This document shows positions 54,786 to 62,980 of a stretch of 64,000 nt of DNA, in pieces. Each line of letters starts with the position of its first letter. The first letter of the stretch is position 1. The DNA is from an uncultured Saprospiraceae bacterium. Lineage in GTDB: Bacteria > Bacteroidota > Bacteroidia > Chitinophagales > Saprospiraceae. The stretch is from the NCBI GenBank assembly GCA_937941095.1, contig CALDYJ010000108.1:1-64000 (forward strand), given 5' to 3'. Both the position numbers and the translations under genes were made by a program. The notes under the pieces are model-generated. The model was not told the origin of the DNA, searched no databases, and saw only the letters and a list, made by a program, of their open reading frames with translations.

Positions 54786-55181
54786 TTCTAAAGGTATACA
54801 TTTTGGCACAGTCAAAATCCCAAAATTGAGGAAAATCTTACTAGCCAGAGAAAAGAAAAAATAAAAGATATTTAACAAAAAAAACATTAACCAATTGTAT
54901 CATAAATTCAAAATCTGTTTGTTTCTTTGCTGCAGATAAGTACAAAATCAAGCATGTTTGATTGTTAATTTGTTAATAGACAGACACTTATGTAGTACTT
55001 ATAAACACAAAATGAACAAACATTATAATCCAATTTAATATGTCAAATTATCGTCTTTTAATGCACTCACTCATTGACTTTTAGTCTAGACATTCCAAAC
55101 TTGCAGTGCATCTCTAAATAAATCCATCAAAATTTCACGAAACACTAAATAATAAGGACCTCGTCCTTTGACAAAAATATT

Positions 55182-56132
55182 ATGTTTAAAAATAAAACAC
55201 TTTTTTGTTTATTACTTATTAGTCTAATTGTGCTTGCAAATTCTTTTGCGGCAGAGCCGCCTATAAAATTTAAAAAGAAAGCATATAAGGTTCCTTCTTA
55301 TGCAGGAAATGTTGTTTTAGAAAGATTGACAGATTTAAACTTAGAAGTAAACATTAAACTTACAGGAAAAGTAAAATCTACCATAAAAGAATATACCGTA
55401 CTTGGGAGAAAAAGCGCAGAAGATATTTTGGGAAAAACAACAAGGTACTTTCCAGCTTTTGATTATTACAACGATGATTACGGTGTACCAAACGAACTTA
55501 AGTGCTTAATGATCATTGAATCTAGTTTGGACCCGATGGTAGTTTCTTCTTCGGGAGCTAGAGGTTTATGGCAGTTGATGCCTTCAACAGCAAGATCATA
55601 TGGTTTACAAATAAATGATTACGTCGACGAAAGATGTGATCCTTACAAATCTACTGAAGCAGCGCTAAAACATTTAAGCCATTTGTATGAGGAGTTTGAA
55701 AATTGGACTTTGGCCATCGCTGCTTATAATTGTGGAAGCAAACGAGTAAAACAGGCCATTAAAAAAAGTAAGTCAAAGAATTTTTGGAAACTTAAAAAGC
55801 ATTTGCCTAAACAAACTCAAGACTACATCAATAAATTCATTGCAGCCAATTATGTAGTGAACTATTACATGTTTTATGATTTGAGACCAAAGTATCCAGA
55901 TTATACTTATCAATTGACAGAACCTATCGTTGTTTTCAAATTTGACAAACTTCGGAAGATCGCCCTTAGAGAAGAAATTGATTTAGAAGTCTTATTTGAA
56001 CTTAATCCGTCTTATGTCAAAGGGATAGTTCCTTTAAATGATGAAGGAAACATAGTCATTCTCCCTAAAGTTGGCGGTAAAATCAAAAAGCAAACTGCTA
56101 GCTTACAGCCAGGTTTGAAAGGCAAATTTTAA
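55182..56132 (+). CDS. Lytic transglycosylase, single SLT domain
   Basis: This 316-residue protein with a signal peptide (ILVANSFA-type) cleaves peptidoglycan glycan strands, producing anhydromuramyl ends. The catalytic Glu is in LMIIESSLDP, followed by SGARGLWQLMPSTARSYGL and the AAYNCGSKRVKQAI motif. A degenerate LysM-like stretch may lie at the end (IDLEVLFELNPSYVKGIVPL). It is a close tandem paralogue of the next gene but shorter. It sits 102 bases upstream of it. Confidence 0.87.
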   Translation: MFKNKTLFCLLLISLIVLANSFAAEPPIKFKKKAYKVPSYAGNVVLERLTDLNLEVNIKLTGKVKSTIKEYTVLGRKSAEDILGKTTRYFPAFDYYNDDYGVPNELKCLMIIESSLDPMVVSSSGARGLWQLMPSTARSYGLQINDYVDERCDPYKSTEAALKHLSHLYEEFENWTLAIAAYNCGSKRVKQAIKKSKSKNFWKLKKHLPKQTQDYINKFIAANYVVNYYMFYDLRPKYPDYTYQLTEPIVVFKFDKLRKIALREEIDLEVLFELNPSYVKGIVPLNDEGNIVILPKVGGKIKKQTASLQPGLKGKF

Positions 56133-56192
56133 GCTTTTATCCTTTTGTCAGCTTAGTTTTCATTAAATACTTCATATTAAAATCTTTTTTAA

Positions 56193-56227
56193 TATTTTTG
56201 TGTACTCTATAATAAATTATAGAGGGA
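56193..56227 (+). promoter_or_regulatory. Promoter element, leader hairpin and GAGGG site of the second transglycosylase
   Basis: TATTTTTG (56193-56200) fits the -7 consensus. TCTATAAT (56206-56213) and ATTATAGA (56216-56223) can pair around AA, and the right arm runs into a GAGGG purine stretch at 56222-56226, an unusually good ribosome-binding site 7 bases before the start codon. The hairpin could limit access to it. Confidence 0.4.
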
Positions 56228-56233
56228 CACTTT

Positions 56234-57634
56234 ATGAAGGTTTTCATATCACTGATCGTATTTTTCTTTGCATTTAATACTTATGCAAATTCTATAGAAC
56301 ATTTTTCTGAAGCGGAAGCAAAAGAAAGGGTTAAGACTATGCCCTTAATGTTTAAAGCTAAATATGATCAAATTGTAAATTCATATTTAGAGACATATTT
56401 TGTGAGAGCGAGGCCGAAAGCAGCTAGAATTATTGGTAATACATCCATGTACTTTCCAATCTTTGAAAAATACATTGCGGAAAAGAATCTACCAAAAGAT
56501 TTAAGATTTCTTCCAATTTTAGAATCTGCTTTAAACCCTAATGCAGTCTCTAGATCTAATGCAGTAGGTTTATGGCAATTCATGGAAAGGACAGGAAATG
56601 AATACGGCTTAGTAAATAACTTTTTAGTAGACGAAAGGAAAGATCCACATAAGTCGACCAAAGCAGCACTTACCTACCTAGAGAAACTATACAATAAATA
56701 CGGAGATTGGTCATTAGCCATCGCCGCATATAATGGAGGCCCAGGTACAGTAAACCGCGCCATTAAAAGAGGGAAGAGTAAAAACTTCTGGAGGATCAAA
56801 AAATACCTTCCCAAAGAAACTAGAAATTACATTCCAGCATTTACTGCAGCCGCCTATTTGTTCAACTATTATGAACTACATGGCATAAGCCCTGTGTATC
56901 CAGAAATGCAAGTTCAAATGACGGACTATTTAAAAGTTTACGAAGAACTCAACTTTGATAAAATTTATGAACTTACTGGAATCCCAATTGCAACGATTCA
57001 ATTTTTGAATCCATCTTACAAGCAAAATAAAATTCACAAAAGTTACAATGGTAATTTTTTAATCTTACCGAAATGGGCGATAGAAGTAATGAAGATAAGC
57101 TTACCGAGCCCAGATAATCCGATAGTTCATACAAGTGGAGTGTTAAAGCGATTTGATAATATTAACTACCTTAATACAAGTTATACTGTCCAAACAACGG
57201 ACAACATATTCTCAGTTGCAAATATTTTCAAATGTCATCCTTACCATATAAAATTGTGGAACAATTTGAGAAGAGACTATTTAAAGCCCGGGGAAAAGTT
57301 GAGGGTTTATATGGAAACAAGCACAATAGGGCCTAGTCATCAAAAAAAAAGTCAGCACAGAATAACAAACAGTTTACCGCAAAAGGAGATTAAGCCGCTT
57401 AAAAAAATTGTAATCAACAAAAAGCCCATCCAAAAAAACTTTGTTTATCACGTTATCAAAAAGGGAGAAAGCATCTTAGAAATATGTGAAAAATACGATG
57501 GTGTTTCACTACAAGACATCCTCAATCTAAACGACGATTTAAACAAAAGAAAAAGCTTGTTACCAGGAAGAAAAATTAAAATCAGAATTGCAGAAGAATC
57601 TTACATCGCCAACTTAAATCCTAAAGCGAATTAA
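56234..57634 (+). CDS. MltD-like lytic transglycosylase with LysM domains
   Basis: This 466-residue protein has a signal peptide (SLIVFFFAFNTYANS). The SLT domain has the catalytic Glu in LPILESALNP, then NAVGLWQFMERTGNEYGL and IAAYNGGPGTVNRAIK. Two LysM-like peptidoglycan-binding repeats follow (YTVQTTDNIFSVANIFKC... about 315-365 and YHVIKKGESILEICEKYDG about 400-450). It resembles MltD. Its 3' end overlaps murQ by 14 bases in convergent orientation, linking glycan cleavage with recycling of its products. Confidence 0.9.
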   Translation: MKVFISLIVFFFAFNTYANSIEHFSEAEAKERVKTMPLMFKAKYDQIVNSYLETYFVRARPKAARIIGNTSMYFPIFEKYIAEKNLPKDLRFLPILESALNPNAVSRSNAVGLWQFMERTGNEYGLVNNFLVDERKDPHKSTKAALTYLEKLYNKYGDWSLAIAAYNGGPGTVNRAIKRGKSKNFWRIKKYLPKETRNYIPAFTAAAYLFNYYELHGISPVYPEMQVQMTDYLKVYEELNFDKIYELTGIPIATIQFLNPSYKQNKIHKSYNGNFLILPKWAIEVMKISLPSPDNPIVHTSGVLKRFDNINYLNTSYTVQTTDNIFSVANIFKCHPYHIKLWNNLRRDYLKPGEKLRVYMETSTIGPSHQKKSQHRITNSLPQKEIKPLKKIVINKKPIQKNFVYHVIKKGESILEICEKYDGVSLQDILNLNDDLNKRKSLLPGRKIKIRIAEESYIANLNPKAN

Positions 57635-58424
57635 AATCGCTTTCTAATACAGCCCTAACTGAACCGTGTTTTAGCAATGCTTTTAATGCGAGATCGTAAT
57701 CAACTTTTTTGAGCTCCGCGATCATTTTTGCACCTCTATCAAGTAACTTTTTATTGCTAAGTTTCATGTCAATCATTTTATTGTCTAGGACATGGCCCAA
57801 CTTAATCATGACAACAGTGCTCAGCATATTTAAAACCATTTTTTGAGCAGTACCAGCTTTCATTCTTGTACTTCCAGCAATAAATTCTGGACCAACAAGG
57901 AGTTCAATGTTGAGATCGCAAACTTCATTTAATAAGCTTTCAGCATTGGAAGTAAGTGCTGCTGTGAAGATGTTTTCACTTTGACATTTTCTTAATCCTT
58001 CTACTACATAAGTTGTACTACCAGAGGCGCTTATTCCAAGCACGACATCAGCGCTGGAGATGTGGTGTTTTTGCAAATCTTCCCAAGCCAAATTGGTATC
58101 GTCTTCAGCTTGTTCCACCGAATTTCTTATGGCTGCATCCCCACCAGCAATTAAGGCGATGACTCTATCATTACTTACGCCAAAAGTCGGAGGACATTCT
58201 GAAGCATCTAGGACGCCTAATCTTCCACTGGTTCCAGCACCTAAATAAAATAAACGGCCACCACTATTCATTTTTTCAAAGACAACATCTACGAGTTCAG
58301 AAATTTTTGGGAGTACATTTCTAACAGCAAGCGCTACTTTATGGTCCTCTTGATTGATGGCTTCTACGAGTTGAGCAGTCTCCATTTTATCAAGGTTTCT
58401 GTATAATGAATCTTGTTCTGTCAT
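57621..58424 (-). CDS. murQ: N-acetylmuramic acid 6-phosphate etherase
   Basis: This SIS-domain enzyme of about 267 residues cleaves the lactyl ether of MurNAc-6-phosphate in cell-wall recycling. Conserved features are INQEDHKVALAV, FYLGAGTSGRLGVLDASECPPTFG with the catalytic Glu, the second Glu in VEQAEDDTNLAW, and GPEFIAGSTRMKAGTAQKM. The ATG at 58424 (MTEQDSLYRNLD) is the family-like start; an ATG 11 codons upstream overlaps the divergent gene's 5' region. Confidence 0.93.
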   Translation of the reverse strand: MTEQDSLYRNLDKMETAQLVEAINQEDHKVALAVRNVLPKISELVDVVFEKMNSGGRLFYLGAGTSGRLGVLDASECPPTFGVSNDRVIALIAGGDAAIRNSVEQAEDDTNLAWEDLQKHHISSADVVLGISASGSTTYVVEGLRKCQSENIFTAALTSNAESLLNEVCDLNIELLVGPEFIAGSTRMKAGTAQKMVLNMLSTVVMIKLGHVLDNKMIDMKLSNKKLLDRGAKMIAELKKVDYDLALKALLKHGSVRAVLESDFNSL

Positions 58425-58507
58425 TTTATTCATGTTTTTTATTACGTAAGAAGGCATTTGAAGTTTTTATCTTTCAAATCTTCTTATTTTACAAGCAAAT
58501 ACTTTTT

Positions 58508-59563
58508 ATGAATACCATTAAAGGTCCTGCTATATTTTTAGCACAGTTTGTTGGAGCAGAAGCTCCTTTTGATACGCTCGATAACATTTGTCATTGGGCA
58601 GCAAGTCATGCTTACAAAGGGATTCAAATTCCAACATGGGAAAGCAGTTTGATTGATCTAGATTTAGCAGCTACCAGCAAAACCTATTGTGATGAATTGA
58701 AAGGCAAAGTAGCCAAGTATGGATTAGAGATTTCTGAATTGTCGACACACCTACAAGGTCAATTGGTTGCAGTCAACCCTGCCTACGATGTGATGTTTGA
58801 TGGTTTTGCACCACAAGCATTTAGAAATAATCCGACTGCAAGAACCTTATGGGCTAAAGAGCAGGTGCTCAAAGCAATTAAAGCAAGTAAAAACTTAGGT
58901 CTAGATTGTCACGCTACCTTTTCGGGAGCTTTAATATGGCATACCATGTATCCATGGCCACAAAGACCGGATGGTTTAGTAGAAGCAGGTTTTAAAGAAT
59001 TGGCTAAAAGATGGTTGCCATTATTAAATAAATGTGAAGAACTTGGAGTTGACTTATGCTATGAAATACATCCAGGAGAAGACCTTCACGATGGGGTAAC
59101 TTTTGAAAGATTTTTAGAAGCGACCAATAATCATAATCGAGTAAAAATATTATACGACCCAAGCCATTTCATTTTACAACAATTAGACTACTTAGCATAC
59201 TTAGACATCTATCATGAACACATAAAAATGTTTCATGTCAAGGACGCTGAGTTCAGACCGAATGGTAGATCTGGTGTGTATGGAGGTTATCAAAACTGGA
59301 TTGACCGGCCAGGAAGATTCCGCTCCTTAGGAGATGGTCAAATTGATTTCAAAAGCATCTTTAGCAAACTGGCCCAATACGATTTTGATGGTTGGGCAGT
59401 CCTCGAATGGGAATGCTGCATTAAAGACTCAGAACAAGGAGCCATAGAAGGGGCAAAGTTCATACAAGATCATATTATTGAAGTGACCAAAAGAGCATTC
59501 GATGACTTTGCTTCAGGCGGATCAAATGAAGCACTAAATAAGCAAATCATTGGTTTGGTTTAA
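58508..59563 (+). CDS. Sugar phosphate isomerase/epimerase-like TIM barrel
   Basis: This protein of about 351 residues is from the xylose-isomerase-like AP endonuclease 2 superfamily. Metal-binding residues are likely in CYEIHPGEDLHDG (Glu and His), LYDPSHFIL (Asp, His), FHVKDAEFRPNG and the late VLEWECC (Glu). The ATG at 58508 is chosen because the 34 upstream codons overlap murQ and lack the barrel's first strand. The sugar substrate is unknown. It may isomerise or epimerise a sugar, consistent with the adjacent murQ. Confidence 0.82.
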   Translation: MNTIKGPAIFLAQFVGAEAPFDTLDNICHWAASHAYKGIQIPTWESSLIDLDLAATSKTYCDELKGKVAKYGLEISELSTHLQGQLVAVNPAYDVMFDGFAPQAFRNNPTARTLWAKEQVLKAIKASKNLGLDCHATFSGALIWHTMYPWPQRPDGLVEAGFKELAKRWLPLLNKCEELGVDLCYEIHPGEDLHDGVTFERFLEATNNHNRVKILYDPSHFILQQLDYLAYLDIYHEHIKMFHVKDAEFRPNGRSGVYGGYQNWIDRPGRFRSLGDGQIDFKSIFSKLAQYDFDGWAVLEWECCIKDSEQGAIEGAKFIQDHIIEVTKRAFDDFASGGSNEALNKQIIGLV

Positions 59564-60095
59564 AAGACATATCGCCTTGGTCATTTTAATCATCAGTCTG
59601 TTTGAAACTCATGCGCAGACTTATGATTCTTTTCAGGCTTATTTAAGCTCTTTTGACATCAGCTGCCATTTGCCGAAAGGTAAAGGGGTGAAAGTCTTGA
59701 GAAAGGATAGCACCAATTTTTTAAAACATCAATTTGGCCTCAGCTTAAAAAAGGAAAAAGTAGAAATTCGCTTTGAATTTGTGGAAGAACCTAAAGAGCA
59801 CGACTACTACATTCCAAACTTTCAAAATGCAAGGCGATTGGTAAATTATGCAAGAAATTCTGATGAATCAGTGATGAGCATGTTTTACCTAGGAACAAAA
59901 GAATTAGCTTTTTCCAATGCGGATTGGGGTTCTCAAGGCTTTTTTGTGCCTAAAATGGAATTTTCTGAAGCCAATCACTGCCAGATGATCAGCTTATACA
60001 AAGAAGGAATCGGGCACATGTTCATCTATATGCTGTTTAATGACCCCAACAACCCTTATTTAGAAAACAGCTTAAATTTCTTTTCTTATAAATAA
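59550..60095 (+). CDS. Hypothetical secreted protein
   Basis: Not recognised. This 181-residue protein has a signal peptide (IALVILIISLFETHAQ). The only workable start is TTG at 59550, overlapping the previous gene by 14 bases, which places the signal peptide correctly. The mature protein is moderately basic and beta-rich with two cysteines, without transmembrane segments. It is probably cotranscribed with the TIM-barrel gene. Confidence 0.6.
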   Translation: MVWFKRHIALVILIISLFETHAQTYDSFQAYLSSFDISCHLPKGKGVKVLRKDSTNFLKHQFGLSLKKEKVEIRFEFVEEPKEHDYYIPNFQNARRLVNYARNSDESVMSMFYLGTKELAFSNADWGSQGFFVPKMEFSEANHCQMISLYKEGIGHMFIYMLFNDPNNPYLENSLNFFSYK

Positions 60096-60122
60096 TCTTT
60101 ATAAGTCTGCCTAACTTATTCG

Positions 60123-60130
60123 TAACTTTG
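60123..60130 (+). promoter_or_regulatory. -7 element of odhB
   Basis: TAACTTTG lies 56 bases before the odhB start. No clear TTTG lies at the expected -33 distance. Confidence 0.4.
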
Positions 60131-60185
60131 CCTCCATTAATAGAGTTTATTAGTAGATTATACACATAAAACCTAAGAAAGGATT

Positions 60186-61439
60186 ATGAGCATAGTAGAA
60201 ATGAAAGTACCTACCATCGGAGAATCAGTTACAGAAGTAACCTTATCCCAATGGCTTATTGATAATGGATCATTTGTCAAACTAGATGATCCTATTTGTG
60301 AATTTGAATCTGATAAGGCAACTTTAGAGTTTCCAGCTGAAGCATCAGGTAAATTGACCTGGGTAGCAGCAGAAGGAGACGACCTAGAGATTGGGGCCTT
60401 AGTGGCGAAAATAGATACCAGCGTAAAAGCGCCAGCAGGTTCAGAAACACCAAAGACGGAAGCTCCAGCTAAAAAGGAAACAGTAGAGGCTGCTCCACAA
60501 ATGGCTGCAGTAGAGAATGGAAAAGATTCTTATGCTGCGGGACATCCTTCGCCAGCCGCTTCTAAAATATTAGCGGAAGCTAATTTGGATGCTAAATCAG
60601 TGAAGGGAACAGGGAAAGATGGAAGGATTACAAAAGAAGACGCACTAAAGGCTGCAGCAAGTACCGCTAATAAAACAGCAACTTCAAAAACTACAGCTAC
60701 ACCTTCTGCAACAAGCGCTGAAGGACAAACAGCATTCAGCAGAAGCAGTAATAGAAAGAAGATGAGTAGAATGAGAAGAACAATTGCTTCTCGTTTGGTT
60801 TCTGCTAAGAATGAAACAGCTATGCTTACCACTTTTAATGAAGTGGATTTAAGTGAAGTAATGGCTTTACGTAAAAAATATCAAGAGCAATTTGTAGAGC
60901 GATATGGAGTTAAACTTGGGTTCATGTCTATTTTCGCCAAAGCCTGTGCAAAGACTTTAATTGAAATGCCAGATGTCAATGCTTTCATTGATGATAAAGA
61001 ACTTATCTATCATGACTACGCTGACATCTCTTTTGCCATCTCAACACCGACGGGTTTAGTCGTACCACCTATTCATAATTGCGAATCATTACACTTTGCA
61101 GATATTGAGCTAAAGCTTAAGGCATTAGCAAAAAAGGCAAGAGAAGGTTCATTGAGCTTAGAAGAAATGACGGGAGGAACCTTTACCATTACTAATGGAG
61201 GTGTCTTTGGTTCTATGTTAAGTACACCAATCATAAATAAACCCCAATCTGCAATCTTAGGAATGCACAACATCATACAAAGACCTGTTGCCGTAAATGG
61301 AGAGGTTGTTATTAGACCAATGATGTATCTAGCACTTTCTTATGACCATAGAGTCATAGATGGAAGTACATCAGTTACCTTTTTGAAAACAGTGAAAGAA
61401 TTATTAGAAGACCCTTATAAAATGTTCTTGAACATTTAA
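60186..61439 (+). CDS. odhB: 2-oxoglutarate dehydrogenase E2 (dihydrolipoyl succinyltransferase)
   Basis: This 417-residue E2 subunit of the TCA-cycle complex has a lipoyl domain (Lys44 in [13 protein letters not shown]), an Ala/Thr/Lys-rich linker, a peripheral subunit-binding domain ([16 protein letters not shown]...[16 protein letters not shown]) and a catalytic domain with SYDHRVIDG (active-site His and Asp). E1 and E3 genes are not adjacent, so the complex is assembled from separately encoded parts. A promoter element lies upstream. Confidence 0.93.
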   Translation: MSIVEMKVPTIGESVTEVTLSQWLIDNGSFVKLDDPICEFESDKATLEFPAEASGKLTWVAAEGDDLEIGALVAKIDTSVKAPAGSETPKTEAPAKKETVEAAPQMAAVENGKDSYAAGHPSPAASKILAEANLDAKSVKGTGKDGRITKEDALKAAASTANKTATSKTTATPSATSAEGQTAFSRSSNRKKMSRMRRTIASRLVSAKNETAMLTTFNEVDLSEVMALRKKYQEQFVERYGVKLGFMSIFAKACAKTLIEMPDVNAFIDDKELIYHDYADISFAISTPTGLVVPPIHNCESLHFADIELKLKALAKKAREGSLSLEEMTGGTFTITNGGVFGSMLSTPIINKPQSAILGMHNIIQRPVAVNGEVVIRPMMYLALSYDHRVIDGSTSVTFLKTVKELLEDPYKMFLNI

Positions 61440-61464
61440 TATTGAATAAAAGGAATATCAAACG

Positions 61465-61980
61465 ATGACCATATCCGAATTTTTTGAAGTAACAGGCGAT
61501 AATCCAGCAATAGTATTTGCCTTTTTTGGCTTTGTTATTTTTTCTGCAATTTTAGCTGGCATCCTTGGTAAAGGAGAAGGAAACGAATCCCCTTGGAAGT
61601 ATCTTTATTCTGCTTTAATCTACCTCGTCGCTATCCCAGGTATCTTTTCAGTAGCTTTTAACATCTACTTGTTTTTATTCGAAAGAAAAAGTGTATTAGA
61701 TACAAACATTTACACCCAAATACTTCCCATCCTCGCGATGGTAGCTACCTTTTTTATCATTAGAGCCAATGTCTCACTGGATAGGATTCCAGGTTTTGGA
61801 AAACTCTCTGGACTATTGATGATGATATTTGCTACAATGTCTTTTATGTGGTTCCTAGATAAGATTAGAATCTTTGTATTCACCTTTATGCCTTTTCAAT
61901 ATTTGGTGATTATCTTTTTGGTGCTCTTTGTAGTCCTTTATTTTGGCTGGAGAAAAATTGCCAAAGTAGAGAAAGCTTAG
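61465..61980 (+). CDS. Four-helix membrane protein of unknown function
   Basis: Not recognised. The 171 residues contain four hydrophobic segments (about 17-35, 48-70, 85-99 and 110-165, the last probably two helices), with short polar loops and a positively charged C-terminus. It is a likely inner-membrane protein, 25 bases downstream of odhB and probably cotranscribed. No catalytic motif is visible. Confidence 0.65.
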   Translation: MTISEFFEVTGDNPAIVFAFFGFVIFSAILAGILGKGEGNESPWKYLYSALIYLVAIPGIFSVAFNIYLFLFERKSVLDTNIYTQILPILAMVATFFIIRANVSLDRIPGFGKLSGLLMMIFATMSFMWFLDKIRIFVFTFMPFQYLVIIFLVLFVVLYFGWRKIAKVEKA

Positions 61981-62346
61981 GAATGGTTTTAGTCAATAGT
62001 TGTTCATCGATAGTCTTTCGAAAAATTAGAAATAGAATTTACCTTTAGGAACAATTAATTCCAATACCACAAACTGGCCTTATTTAAGAGGCGTAGAAAA
62101 TTACGAGGCGGGAGGGGATAGAGCGAAAACTGTATGAACTAGTAAAATGAAAAAGAAAGTAAAACAATTAAGTAAGCTAGGAAAACAAAAAGAGTGATAA
62201 AGTTAAAAGTGAGTTTTTTCGGTCGAGCACAGGGGTGAGATAATTTTAAAGCCGAGTAAATACAGCCTTGGGTTTTTGCTACTTTTGGGCTAAGCCAAAA
62301 GTAGAAACATAAATCACTATAAAATGACGTGCATCAGCACCAGAAC
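61981..62346. other. Gene-free stretch with stem-loop element
   Basis: This 366-base stretch has no supported gene. It contains a purine-rich segment (GAGGCGGGAGGGGATAGAGCG at about 62105-62125), an A-rich segment without a long frame, and a strong stem-loop at 62279-62304. The unlike composition and small hairpin suggest an old intergenic repeat or remnant. Confidence 0.4.
62279..62304. repeat. Inverted repeat (10-base arms)
   Basis: CTACTTTTGG (62279-62288) and CCAAAAGTAG (62295-62304) pair perfectly around a six-base loop. Short palindromes with ACTTTTGG arms are widely seen as dispersed intergenic elements. It may also act as a transcript end for the flanking convergent genes. Confidence 0.7.
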
Positions 62347-62796
62347 TTACAAAGCTTCAACGTCTTTAAGAATATAGATAAGCCTATTGATGTCGCTATC
62401 GTTTAGTTCTAAGATCCCTTTAATGGTCACAGCTTCAGCAGTAAAATCTATGGGTTCTTTAGCCTCAACTTCCATTACCGTCTCAACACCTGCTCCTCCA
62501 CAGAAAAAACACATATTGTAAGGGAAAGCTGAGAAAACAAATTCGGTATGGCTCTTATAGCCTTCCGTTGGGATGATATAGCCTTTGACAATGATTTCTT
62601 TTCCAGCTAAAGCTTTGACATCATCGCTAAAAACAGGAATGTCTACTTTGAAGCCCATTAATTCATCGTACTGCTTTCGGAATGTTATTTTTGACAATGT
62701 TTTCCATGAATTTACACCCGCATCGTCCTGAGCAGAAATACTTGAGGATAAAAACACCCCGAAACACAATAAAACCCAATAAAAACCTTTTGTCAT
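62347..62796 (-). CDS. Secreted DUF3299-like protein
   Basis: This protein of about 149 residues has a signal peptide (MTKGFYWVLLCFGVFLSSSISAQ). The mature part reads SWKTLSKITF, PVFSDDVKALAGKEIIVKGYIIP, FVFSAFPYNMCFFCGGAGVETVMEV and IKGILELNDSDINRLIYILKDVEAL, which resembles DUF3299-type proteins with a Cys-containing loop (CFFCGG). A metal-binding or redox role is possible but unproven. The ATG at 62796 is preferred for the signal peptide. Confidence 0.7.
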   Translation of the reverse strand: MTKGFYWVLLCFGVFLSSSISAQDDAGVNSWKTLSKITFRKQYDELMGFKVDIPVFSDDVKALAGKEIIVKGYIIPTEGYKSHTEFVFSAFPYNMCFFCGGAGVETVMEVEAKEPIDFTAEAVTIKGILELNDSDINRLIYILKDVEAL

Positions 62797-62948
62797 AATT
62801 AATATCCTTGATATAAGCACAAATTAAGAAGTTTAATCTTGATTTACTTTTAAAGGGATGTTAAAAACAAAATATACCGCTCTATTGGACATTATTTGGC
62901 AATAGCTGACCTAAAAATTAAAAATTAGGTATCATCCTTGCCATAAAC

Positions 62949-62956
62949 TATATTTG
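62949..62956 (+). promoter_or_regulatory. -7 element of the HD-domain gene
   Basis: TATATTTG fits the -7 consensus and lies 24 bases before the start codon. A -33 TTTG is not evident at normal spacing. Confidence 0.4.
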
Positions 62957-62980
62957 TTATAAGAACCCTATACGCCTAAA

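Noticed and set aside
54888-55181. 294-base divergent gap searched for tRNA, small RNA or promoter
   Set aside because: Only a short hairpin (AAGGAC/GTCCTT near 55157) was seen; no cloverleaf or full promoter match.
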